The notes beneath the pieces are model-generated. The model made no database searches. It was given only the letters and a program-made list of their open reading frames with translations, and was not told the origin of the DNA. The position numbers and the translations under genes are program-made. A stretch of 64,000 nucleotides of DNA from Micromonospora sp. HNM0581 (GTDB lineage: Bacteria; Actinomycetota; Actinomycetes; Mycobacteriales; Micromonosporaceae). Shown one piece after another: positions 8,584 through 16,581 of this stretch. The DNA is taken from the NCBI RefSeq assembly GCF_012726175.1, contig NZ_JAASAD010000004.1, forward strand, positions 1-64,000. The letters are read 5' to 3'. Positions within the stretch are counted from its first letter, which is position 1; the number at the start of each line of letters is the position of its first letter.

Positions 8584-9765
8584 GTGGGCTGGGTGGGGCG
8601 GCTGTTCGACGCGCGCGACAGCCTCGTACGGATGGTGCTGCTGATCCTCTCCGGCCTGGGTTATCTGGTCCTCGGCACACTGTCGGCACCGACCACCGTC
8701 CAGTGGGTGCTCGCGGTACTCGCCTTCGCCGTCGGGCTGGCGCTGCACCACCGGCCGCTGCCCGGCATGCTGACGCAGACGGCGCTGCTGGCGGTCGCGA
8801 TCTGGCAGGTCGACGACTTCACCATCAACCAGGTGGGGGCCAGCTGGGCGTTGCTCGAACTCACCATGGCCGCCCGTCGGGGGCGCACCATCTGGCTGGC
8901 GGCGGGGCTGCTGGCCGTGGTCGACCTGACCGACTCGATCGGCGATCCGCTGTCACGTCTGCTCTCCGGTGTGTTCGGGCTGCTTGCCGAGGTCGGTGTT
9001 CCGCTGCTGCTCGGGCTGGTCATCCGGACCACCCGGGAACTCGGGCAGCAGTCGCGGCGGCGTACCGAGGAGGAGCAGCGGCGACGTGAGTCGGAGAGCC
9101 GTGCGGCACGTGCCGACGAACGCAGCGCCATCGCGCGGGAACTGCACGACGTGGTCGCCCACCACGTGGCGTCGATGGTGCTGCGCGTCGGCGTCGCCCG
9201 GCACGTGTTGACCGACACGGATCCGCGGGTGGTCGCGGTCTTCGACGATGTGCACGGCACCGGCACCGCGGCCCTGGCCGACCTGCGTCGGCTGGTCGCG
9301 GTGCTGCGTGACCCCGACGGGGTTCGCGGCGACGCGGCGCTGACCGCGATCGAACCTTCGGCGCTACCGGCCGCGCTCGGCGCCGCGGTGGACCGGGCCC
9401 GTCAGGCCGGCATCACGGTGATCGCCGACATCGACCCGGCGGTCGGTACCCTCGACGCGGTGCGTGGCCTCGCCGTACTGCGCCTCACCCAGGAGGCGTT
9501 GACGAACGTGGCCAAACACGCCGGTACCGCCGCGGTGGCCCGACTGACGGTGAGCGTGGTCGACACCGGCGTCCGGTGGGAGGTCGTCGACGACGGCCGT
9601 GGCGCGGTGCCCACCGATGTGCCGGCCGGCGGCGGCCATGGCATCACCGGGATGCGTGAACGGGTCGAGGTCCTCGGCGGACAGTTGACGGTCGGTCCGA
9701 CCGGCCCCGGCTGGCGGGTCGCCACCGTGCTTCCCGCCGCCGACAGAGCGACGGAACCCGCGTGA
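8584..9765 (+). CDS. Sensor histidine kinase (NarL/DesK class)
   Basis: A 393-residue kinase. The first ~150 residues hold about five short membrane helices with almost no extracellular domain. A basic coiled linker follows (QQSRRRTEEEQRRRESESR). The HisKA_3 phosphoacceptor motif is IARELHDVVAHHVASMV with His at about 182, and the C-terminal ATPase has NVAKHAG, DDGRGAVP and GHGITGMRERV. The small sensor suggests it senses the membrane itself or a partner membrane protein; the two upstream membrane genes are candidates. GTG start at 8584; overlaps the response regulator by 4 bp. Confidence 0.92.
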   Translation: MGWVGRLFDARDSLVRMVLLILSGLGYLVLGTLSAPTTVQWVLAVLAFAVGLALHHRPLPGMLTQTALLAVAIWQVDDFTINQVGASWALLELTMAARRGRTIWLAAGLLAVVDLTDSIGDPLSRLLSGVFGLLAEVGVPLLLGLVIRTTRELGQQSRRRTEEEQRRRESESRAARADERSAIARELHDVVAHHVASMVLRVGVARHVLTDTDPRVVAVFDDVHGTGTAALADLRRLVAVLRDPDGVRGDAALTAIEPSALPAALGAAVDRARQAGITVIADIDPAVGTLDAVRGLAVLRLTQEALTNVAKHAGTAAVARLTVSVVDTGVRWEVVDDGRGAVPTDVPAGGGHGITGMRERVEVLGGQLTVGPTGPGWRVATVLPAADRATEPA

Positions 9766-10388
9766 TCCGGGTGCTGCTGGTCGACGACCAGCATCTCATC
9801 CGCGCCGGGCTGCGCATGCTCTGCGAGGCCCAGCCCGACATCGAGGTCGTCGGCGAGGCCGACAACGGCCGTGACGCAGTCACTCTCGCCGCCCGGCTGG
9901 TGCCCGACGTCGTGGTGATGGACCTGCGCATGCCTGGCGTCGACGGGATCTCCGCCACCAGCCGGATCCTCGCCGAGCGTCCCGGCGCCCGCGTCCTGGT
10001 GCTCACCACGTTCGGCGACGACGACCACCTCTATCCGGCCCTGACGGCCGGCGCCTGCGGTTTCTTGCTCAAGGACGCGCCGCCGACCGAGCTGCTCGAC
10101 GGTGTGCGGCGGGCAGCGACCGGCGACAGCCCGTTCAGTCAGGAGGTGCTGCGCCGGCTGGTGCAACGTGCGGTGCACGCCCGCACCGGCACGCCCACAC
10201 CGGTCGCCGGGCTGACGGCCCGGGAGCAGCAGGTGTTGGACCTGGTCGCCGACGGGCTGTCCAACGGCGAGATCGCTGAGCGGTTGCACATCGGCGTCAC
10301 CACGGTCAAGTCACACATCACCAGCCTGATGACCAAGACGGACAGCCCCAATCGGGTGCGCCTGGCACTGTTTGCCCACGGTCGGTGA
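9762..10388 (+). CDS. LuxR/NarL-family response regulator
   Basis: A 208-residue regulator. The receiver domain starts IRVLLVDDQHLIRAGL, with the phosphoacceptor Asp in PDVVVMDLRMPG (about residue 53) and the Lys in FLLKDAPP. The C-terminal LuxR helix-turn-helix reads LTAREQQVLDLVADGLSNGE...VTTVKSHI. The GTG start sits inside the GTGA overlap with the kinase gene, so they form a cognate pair. Targets are unknown; autoregulation of the membrane-protein operon is a reasonable inference. Confidence 0.92.
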   Translation: MIRVLLVDDQHLIRAGLRMLCEAQPDIEVVGEADNGRDAVTLAARLVPDVVVMDLRMPGVDGISATSRILAERPGARVLVLTTFGDDDHLYPALTAGACGFLLKDAPPTELLDGVRRAATGDSPFSQEVLRRLVQRAVHARTGTPTPVAGLTAREQQVLDLVADGLSNGEIAERLHIGVTTVKSHITSLMTKTDSPNRVRLALFAHGR

Positions 10389-10520
10389 ACGTTCGCCTGC
10401 CGTGCGGCACTCCCCGGCTCTGCCTGCTCCACTTCCGGAATGCCGGATTCGGGCGAGGTTGCTCGCCAGCCCGGCCTGGACCGAGAAGTACGCCAGCACG
10501 CGGGTGGCGACCGCCGGGGC

Positions 10521-11027
10521 TCACACCATCGGGGTCCGCTGCGCGTCGGCGGGCCAGATGACGGTGGTGGGGACGCCCCGCGTGCGGGCCCAGCTGACAG
10601 TCCGGTCGGTGGACGCGTCATGGCAACCCGGTTCGCCGTCCCAGACCGCCAACAGCCGCTGCACCCGCAGCAGCAGCTCCCGGTTCGCCGCCACGTAGGC
10701 AGCGGTGCCGGAGGTCCGGTGGCCGGTGTGCAGGACCCGGGTGGCGGTGCCCAACAACTCGTCGAAGGAACCCCGGGCCGGCGCAGCGATGGTGTCGCGG
10801 TAGTCGGGAGCCGGCAGGATCACCTCGTAGGTACCGCCACCGTCCCGCACCGCTCGGGCGAAGATCTGGTCGGTGCCCGCTGCCAGGCAGGTGACCCCGT
10901 GCACCGGTCGAGCACTGATCCGGCGCAGTTCGAGGCGGATCGCGTCGGCGACCAGCCGCTCGGTGGCCGGGGTCAAGTTGATGTGGCCGGTGACCCCGAC
11001 ACGGACCGGTTCGTGTTCAGGCCGCAT
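10521..11027 (-). CDS. SLOG-fold (DprA/TIR-like Rossmann) nucleotide-binding protein
   Basis: A 168-residue protein with the SLOG pattern: VGVTGHINL near the N-terminus, then GVTCLAAGTDQIFARAV, then EVILPAPDYRD. This is the usual set (GxTGHR-like turn, LAxGAD motif, Leu-Pro loop) of a family thought to bind or process nucleotide-derived ligands. It overlaps the stop of the upstream TrkA-N/RyR gene by 11 bp, so the two are co-translated. SLOG and RyR domains are both known parts of nucleotide-centred bacterial conflict systems, so a signal-sensing or signal-generating role with its neighbour is inferred. Confidence 0.75.
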   Translation of the reverse strand: MRPEHEPVRVGVTGHINLTPATERLVADAIRLELRRISARPVHGVTCLAAGTDQIFARAVRDGGGTYEVILPAPDYRDTIAAPARGSFDELLGTATRVLHTGHRTSGTAAYVAANRELLLRVQRLLAVWDGEPGCHDASTDRTVSWARTRGVPTTVIWPADAQRTPMV

Positions 11028-12825
11028 CGGCGGAGCCTCCCCGCTGCACCGGCACGCCGGGGCCCAACCGGATCAACTCGAACCCGCTGTCGGACAGTAC
11101 GTCTGGTAGTGCGCGGATCTCCTCCCGGTTCTGTTCCTGCGCCGCCGGTGGCAACTCGTCCCACGGCCGCAGCAGGTGATGCCGGCGGCGGGCGTCGTCA
11201 CGCGGCTCGCCGTACGTCCAACCCTCGGAACGCCGTTCCCGGCACCACCGTTCGTGTTCGAGCCGGGCCAGCTGTTCGACCCGGTCGTCGATGGCCCACC
11301 GGGCTGCCGAAGCGTCACCGGCACCCCCGTGCCGGGGTGTCACAACGCAGCCCAATTTGAGCAGCTTCGCGGCAATGTCCTGGACGTGGCTGCGGTTCGC
11401 GCTGCGCAGCGACTCCGGCAGCCGAGACCAGGGCACCATGGCGGGTGCCTCGCCGAGACGTACGCCGGCCCGCTGCCGGGCGGACAGGTACCGCAGGTGG
11501 AGCTGCTCAGCGAGACGTTCGGTGAGGTCCTCGGCGATCAGCTGCGCTTCGCTGGCGTGGGTGAGTACCGGATAGAGCCGGAGTTTTCCGTGCACCTCGT
11601 CGAGGAGGTCGTGGCGGGCGTCGCCGTGGAAGGCAGCGGCGAGCGCGGCCTGCCGGTAGACCGGCACGAACACGACACCGCGGGCTCCACGCCACAGCGC
11701 GGGGGTGTCCAGCGCGAAGCGTAAACCGTTGCTCTCATCGGGGGCGCAGAGGTAGATGCGGTCGTAGCCCTCGGCGGCGAAGTGATCCAGACCGACAAGT
11801 CCCGTGATGTCCCGATCGTACCCTACCAGCCGGCAGACCTCGGTCAGGAACGGGTGACGGGAGGTGGCCAGGGCGAGTTCCGAGCGGGCATCCGGCGCCA
11901 CCAGGTCCACCCGCAGCCGACGGTCGGGGCTGCCCTGGTCAGCCTGGTGCGCCCGCCAGTGGCGGGCGGTCTCCACCAGCAGGGTCCGGCGGAAGCTGCC
12001 GTCACCGGCGATCAGGACCATCGTCGGGCGGTCCGGCGCCGACGGCAACGGATGGTGCCGGTACAGCGCCCGGGCGGCGATGTCGTCGACGTGGAAGTAG
12101 TCCAGTCTGAGCCGGCTGGAGCCTGCGGCACCGAGCCGCCGAGCCTGCAACGACAGGCACATCTCCGGGTCGTGGACCTGCACGTACATCCGGGGTGGAT
12201 GTCGCCGGTCCTGGATCATCCGGTTGGCGGTGTTGGCGATGGCGTGGTTGCGGTCGTCGTCGTCGGTGCAGGCGTAGACGGTGTGCGCCCGGGGCAGACC
12301 GGCACCCCGAAGCACCTCGGCGTTCGTCGGGTCACCGACGACCCCGAGATAGCGACGCCGGCGGTACTCCAGCGGCCCGAACGGTTCGGAGCGCACGACC
12401 ACCACCCGGCCCCCGTCGGCGTGCAGCCGGTCGGCCAGCATGTGCGCGAACTGGGAGTCGCCGCAGACGACCGCATGGCCGCTGGCTCGTCGGGCCCGCC
12501 GCCGACGGATCTCCGTGGCCAGCAGCAGCCGCCCGGCCTCGGCCACCGCCAGGAGCGTGAACAGGGGTGCCATGAACCGGGCCACCTGCAACTGCCACGG
12601 GTACGGGCCCGGCTGTTCGAAGAGTTCGGCGCTGAGAAGGAACAGTTGCAGGTCGTAGTAGAGGATGTCGTACCGGTCCTCGATCACCCCGGGACGAATC
12701 TGCGACAGACGTTCCAGACCGACGTAACCGAGCACCGAGGCGACCAGACCGATCACCCCGAAGACGACCCGAAGCCACCAGGCGACAGGACGGGCCGTAC
12801 CGGGGATCAGATAGGACATGCTCAC
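11017..12825 (-). CDS. Membrane TrkA-N domain protein with C-terminal RyR domain
   Basis: A 602-residue protein. One helix lies at about residues 15-37 and another hydrophobic segment at about 80-104, as in a truncated ion-channel base. A TrkA-N/RCK-like Rossmann domain follows (SGHAVVCGDSQFAHMLADRL...VVVVRSEP), then a second Rossmann-like unit (PTMVLIAGDGSFRRTLLVE). The last ~130 residues (SLRSANRSHVQDIAAKL...LEHERWCRERRSEGWTYG...LPPAAQEQNREEI) match the RyR domain. The GTG start is supported by a GTGA overlap with the preceding stop. RyR domains are proposed nucleotide-ligand sensors; NAD-type control of an ion flux is inference. Confidence 0.75.
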   Translation of the reverse strand: MSMSYLIPGTARPVAWWLRVVFGVIGLVASVLGYVGLERLSQIRPGVIEDRYDILYYDLQLFLLSAELFEQPGPYPWQLQVARFMAPLFTLLAVAEAGRLLLATEIRRRRARRASGHAVVCGDSQFAHMLADRLHADGGRVVVVRSEPFGPLEYRRRRYLGVVGDPTNAEVLRGAGLPRAHTVYACTDDDDRNHAIANTANRMIQDRRHPPRMYVQVHDPEMCLSLQARRLGAAGSSRLRLDYFHVDDIAARALYRHHPLPSAPDRPTMVLIAGDGSFRRTLLVETARHWRAHQADQGSPDRRLRVDLVAPDARSELALATSRHPFLTEVCRLVGYDRDITGLVGLDHFAAEGYDRIYLCAPDESNGLRFALDTPALWRGARGVVFVPVYRQAALAAAFHGDARHDLLDEVHGKLRLYPVLTHASEAQLIAEDLTERLAEQLHLRYLSARQRAGVRLGEAPAMVPWSRLPESLRSANRSHVQDIAAKLLKLGCVVTPRHGGAGDASAARWAIDDRVEQLARLEHERWCRERRSEGWTYGEPRDDARRRHHLLRPWDELPPAAQEQNREEIRALPDVLSDSGFELIRLGPGVPVQRGGSADAA

Positions 12826-13205
12826 CGGTCGGACCGGTCCTCGGGAGGCGGCACGACGTCGATGACGACGTTGCCGAGCTTGTGTCCGCTGTCGACGTGC
12901 CGGTGCGCCTCGACGATTTCGGCCATTCTGCCGGACGCGCCGATGACGAGGACCTTCGGCCCGAGCGCCGTCACCTCACCGGCGAACGCCAACCCGAGCA
13001 CCCGGACGCTGCGGCGCGGCCGGCGCAGACCGATGACGACCCGACCCCACCGGGGTTCACCACGGCGCGTTCCACACTCGGCGGTTGTCACCGTGGTGGC
13101 GTACTCCCGGATCAGGACCTGATCACCCTTCGGTACCGGGGTGGGCAGCTCCACCTGGTTGAGCACCTCCGGCGGATCGTACGCGTCGAACATCACCGCT
13201 CGCAT
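12822..13205 (-). pseudogene. Internally deleted zinc-type alcohol dehydrogenase/quinone oxidoreductase
   Basis: The first ~85 residues (MRAVMFDAYDPPEVLNQVEL ... VLGLAFAGEVTALG) match the GroES-like N-terminus of medium-chain quinone oxidoreductases. The reading frame then jumps through a short KVLVIGASG piece (the nucleotide-binding loop) straight to the family C-terminus (EIVEAHRHVDSGHKLGNVVI). About 180-200 residues, most of the cofactor and catalytic domain, are missing, yet the frame stays open. It is therefore an in-frame deletion remnant of 127 residues, unlikely to be an enzyme. It still ends in a GTGA overlap with the TrkA-N/RyR gene, so its translation may drive that gene. An in-frame ATG at 13214 is an alternative start. 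Confidence 0.7.
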
Positions 13206-13424
13206 GCGCGTCATTCTGCGACAGCCCCGCCACCCGGCCCCGATGCGCTACCGGAGGCCACCGATCGGCTCCTTTTTGCAGGTACGACCGATCTGTCACC
13301 CGTCGAGGACCGCCACGATGGCTACTGACGGCTACGATTCGAAGACGCCCTGAAGGCGCGACGTCGCAGTGCCTGCCCGGGCCGTGGGAGTTCCTGGTGC
13401 CCGGACCAGAGCTACCGGAGGATC

Positions 13425-15524
13425 ATGAAGATGGATGCAACTGAAGATCCGCCGGCGATCGTTGCGGTCAACCCGTTCTCTCCGACAGCTGTCGCCAGGG
13501 TGACCGAGGGCCGGTCGCCGACGATCACAGTCACCACCGCCGCCCTCCGCGACGCCGTCGCCCACCTGGACCACTACCTGCACAGCGGAGACGGCGGCAC
13601 GGTCGCGGTGGTGGGTGACTACGGCACCGGCAAGACGCACCTGGCCGCCGAACTGTTGGCCCACACCCGCAAGGCCAGCAACGGCACGGCCCGAGCGATC
13701 TACCTCGACGCCCCCGCCGACACGTTCCTGTCACTGAGTCGTCAGTTCCTCGGTCGGTTGTCCCGCGACACGGTGCGGGCCCTGGTCGAGGAGCACCGGG
13801 CGGAACTGGCCGCGATCAGCATCGATCCGCACGTGGGCACGGTGCTGGCGATGTTGATCGACCCCATCACCGAGGCGGCGGCCTGGGACTGGCTCACGGG
13901 TCACCCGCCCGGCCCGGCCCTGACGGCCGCAGGTGTCCCCGCCCGGGTCGATGTGGAGTCCGACGCGGTGGCGACGATGGGTACGCTGGCCCTGCTGTGC
14001 GGGCAGCACGACCGACGGTTCGTGGTGCTGCTGGACGAGGTGGACAAGGTCCTTGCGGCCTCGGGCCGTCCGGGTGACGACACGATGACCCGGTTCTCCC
14101 GCATGATCGAGATTTTCGCGGCAGCCGGTGCCTTCCTGGTGATCGCCGGGCTGCCCGACATGTTGCACCTGTTCGACCCGGACGTGCGGCAGCGGATCGG
14201 GCCGATCGTGAGAATGTCCGCGCTCAACGCGCAGGACGTGCGGGACTTCATCAGGCGCAGCCAGCTGCACACGTTCGGGCGCACACGGCTGGCGCCGTTC
14301 ACCGTGGAGACCACCGAGTACCTCACCAACCTGACCGACGGGGTGCCACGTCGACTGATCCGGCTCTGCTACCACCTCTTCCAGCAGGCGTCGCAGGCCG
14401 GCACGCCGGTCACCCACCACATGGTTCGGGAGGCGGTCCGCGTCCAGTTCGACCTGGCCAGCAGGCAGGATGTCGCCGCCGACGTGCGGCGGGTACTCAC
14501 CCAGGACGGCTGGTCGTACCAGCGGGACCATCTGGTGGGTTCGCTACGGGACCTACCTGTCGATTTCTGGGTGCCGCTCGAGGAGCAGAATGCCGGCTGT
14601 TGCGTGCTACTGACCGAGTCGGTGCTCAAGTCCGAGGAGGTCGACGCACTGAACCGCCGGGTGGTGGCGATCCGGGCGGCGGTGCCGGACAGCGAGGTCA
14701 TCCTGGTCGTCGTCGGTCACTTGCCGGCGGAGTTCGCCGCTGACCTCACCGAGACGTTCAGCGTGGAGCCGATCGTCTACGAGCCGCAGTCCTTCCCCGA
14801 GGACCTGTCCGGCAGCGTCAAGGCCACCCTGCGTCGGCTCGAACGGGCGCTCGGCGCTGACGCCCTGACCTCGGTGCGGACCCGCGTCGAACGCATCCAG
14901 CGTCAGCAGACGAACGCCCAACGCTCCATCGAACGGCTGTCGTACCAGCTGGACGAGATCCGCGACGACCTGCGCCACGACGCCCGCAGGACGGTGCAGC
15001 GGGACCATCGGCCACCTCCACCGGACCTCACCACGTCGATGCTGCCCGGCCCGGTGACCCGACTCTTCGTCGAGGCCATCGTGTCCCTCGACCAGCTCAG
15101 CGGCTTCGACCGCCACCTACGCGACGCGTTCGCGACGGCCGGTACCGGCCCCCCCCGATCGATCGGCGACGCCGCGCTGCTGCGCTCGGGGTTGCGGTCC
15201 CGCGACGTGCAGCGGGCACTGGGCACCTCGATGGTGTTGCGGCGGCTGATCGAGGCGTTCCGCGACGGCGTCGAAGGCTGGTACGAGGGCCACCGCCGCA
15301 CACCTCGCCCAGGGGATCTGGACCGGCTGGACCGGCTCTGTGAAACCTACGACGGCATCGTCGAGTACCTCCCGCTGTTCCAACTGGACGTGCTCGGTGA
15401 TCTGGCCGTTCACGGGGACGCCGGCCCCATCGAGCCGGCGGAACGCTCCCGCAGCTGGTCGGAGGCACGGTCGGTGTTCGACGGACTGAGCGGTCGGGTA
15501 CGTCGCCTGATGGTGAACGCCTGA
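13425..15524 (+). CDS. AAA/STAND-like P-loop ATPase
   Basis: A 699-residue protein with Walker A VVGDYGTGKTHLAAE (Lys70) and Walker B RFVVLLDEVDKVL at about residues 197-209. A sensor/winged-helix-like part follows (VPRRLIRLCYHLF at about residue 310), resembling ORC/Cdc6- or STAND-type ATPases. Residues about 485-525 are predicted coiled coil (RQQTNAQRSIERLSYQLDEI). The remaining C-terminal ~180 residues are helical and unrecognised. The ATG at 13425 has GGAGG 7 bases upstream. It diverges from the SLOG/RyR operon and converges with the FxS-type operon. An NTP-powered switch in a conflict or signalling system is inferred. Confidence 0.75.
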   Translation: MKMDATEDPPAIVAVNPFSPTAVARVTEGRSPTITVTTAALRDAVAHLDHYLHSGDGGTVAVVGDYGTGKTHLAAELLAHTRKASNGTARAIYLDAPADTFLSLSRQFLGRLSRDTVRALVEEHRAELAAISIDPHVGTVLAMLIDPITEAAAWDWLTGHPPGPALTAAGVPARVDVESDAVATMGTLALLCGQHDRRFVVLLDEVDKVLAASGRPGDDTMTRFSRMIEIFAAAGAFLVIAGLPDMLHLFDPDVRQRIGPIVRMSALNAQDVRDFIRRSQLHTFGRTRLAPFTVETTEYLTNLTDGVPRRLIRLCYHLFQQASQAGTPVTHHMVREAVRVQFDLASRQDVAADVRRVLTQDGWSYQRDHLVGSLRDLPVDFWVPLEEQNAGCCVLLTESVLKSEEVDALNRRVVAIRAAVPDSEVILVVVGHLPAEFAADLTETFSVEPIVYEPQSFPEDLSGSVKATLRRLERALGADALTSVRTRVERIQRQQTNAQRSIERLSYQLDEIRDDLRHDARRTVQRDHRPPPPDLTTSMLPGPVTRLFVEAIVSLDQLSGFDRHLRDAFATAGTGPPRSIGDAALLRSGLRSRDVQRALGTSMVLRRLIEAFRDGVEGWYEGHRRTPRPGDLDRLDRLCETYDGIVEYLPLFQLDVLGDLAVHGDAGPIEPAERSRSWSEARSVFDGLSGRVRRLMVNA

Positions 15525-15553
15525 CCGCCTCCGGCCGCGACCGACACCTTGCC

Positions 15554-16570
15554 TCACGTGCCGGTGGTTCGGACCTTCGACGGGGCCAACTGCCGGCCCA
15601 CCGCCGACATGTCACGATCTGCCTGGGTGACCCAGTCCTGGTCGAGCGCAACCCCGAACAGGTACTCCTCGGGGCCGAGCAGATAGTAGAAGACCGCGCC
15701 GATCTCCAGATCGAGCACGAGTCGTTCGACCTGGCCGGCCACCGTCCGGCGCAGATCCCGGCTGACCTGCAACGCCAGCAGGGACAGGTCCCCGGCAAGC
15801 CGCTCGTAGCGTGCACGACGACCCGCCACGGTGACACCGCGGCTGAAGAAGGACTCCAGGTCCGGGTGTCGGAGGATGTCGGCGGCGGCTGTCTGCTCCC
15901 CAGCCCGGTGATGGCTCAGATAGTGCAGCCCGGCAGGCCGTAGAGCGGTGCTGAGCAGCTCAGCGGACTCCGGCACCCCGACCACGTACGCCACGAAGTT
16001 GGCGTTCGACGACGCCACCGGCTCCTGGGCGTCACCGGCGGTCTGCCAGCCACCCGGATTCTGCGAGGGCAGCCGGACCAGTTGACGTAGCGCGGTGGCG
16101 AGCCGGGCCGCCGCCCGGTCGATGTCGCTCGCCTGAGCAGGGTCGACCACCACGTCGCTGGGCTGCTCCGGAAGCCACCCGAACCCGACGACATGTTCGC
16201 CACCGATCACCGTGTTGCAGAAGACGAGGTCCGTCCGGGTCTGGACCGCGAGCCGCACCAGCGCACCACACTGGAGTTCCCAGACCCGCCGGCTGAGGTC
16301 GGCCGCCCGGTAGACGAGCTGGGCACCGGCCCGACCGTGTGCGTCGCGGCGCTGCGCCGCAGAGGCGTCGTCGACGGCGGCCGGTGCGGACGGATGATCG
16401 AGGAGATCCAGCGTGAAGTCGAGAACTCCTCCGGTGTAGTGCGCGACGTAGTAGACGCCGGTATCGCCGAGAAGAAGTTCCCGGCACAGGTTGCGCTTCT
16501 TGCGGAACCCGGGCACGTCCTGCTCGGCCGACTCCTCCGTCAGCGCGTCACTCAGACGCGAATCCGTCAC
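15554..16570 (-). CDS. Uncharacterised protein co-transcribed with the ParA-TPR gene
   Basis: A 338-residue protein I do not recognise. The GTG at 16570 is preceded by GAGGAG and lies 11 bp after the stop of the 1300-residue gene, so it is clearly its operon partner. There is no signal peptide and no clear membrane helix. It contains paired segments of similar flavour (LLLGDTGVYYVAHYTGGVLDF near residue 33 and EIGAVFYYLLGPEEYLFGVA near residue 295), which might mark a structural repeat. Being next to ParA-TPR and FxS genes suggests a dedicated adaptor or effector, but no function can be assigned. Confidence 0.65.
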   Translation of the reverse strand: MTDSRLSDALTEESAEQDVPGFRKKRNLCRELLLGDTGVYYVAHYTGGVLDFTLDLLDHPSAPAAVDDASAAQRRDAHGRAGAQLVYRAADLSRRVWELQCGALVRLAVQTRTDLVFCNTVIGGEHVVGFGWLPEQPSDVVVDPAQASDIDRAAARLATALRQLVRLPSQNPGGWQTAGDAQEPVASSNANFVAYVVGVPESAELLSTALRPAGLHYLSHHRAGEQTAAADILRHPDLESFFSRGVTVAGRRARYERLAGDLSLLALQVSRDLRRTVAGQVERLVLDLEIGAVFYYLLGPEEYLFGVALDQDWVTQADRDMSAVGRQLAPSKVRTTGT

Positions 16571-16581
16571 CTGTCCACTCC

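Noticed and set aside
10389..10520. Short frames between the response regulator and the SLOG gene
   Set aside because: One minus-strand frame (AYFSVQAGLASNLARI) looks faintly protein-like, but it is too short and has no start or partner; treated as intergenic.
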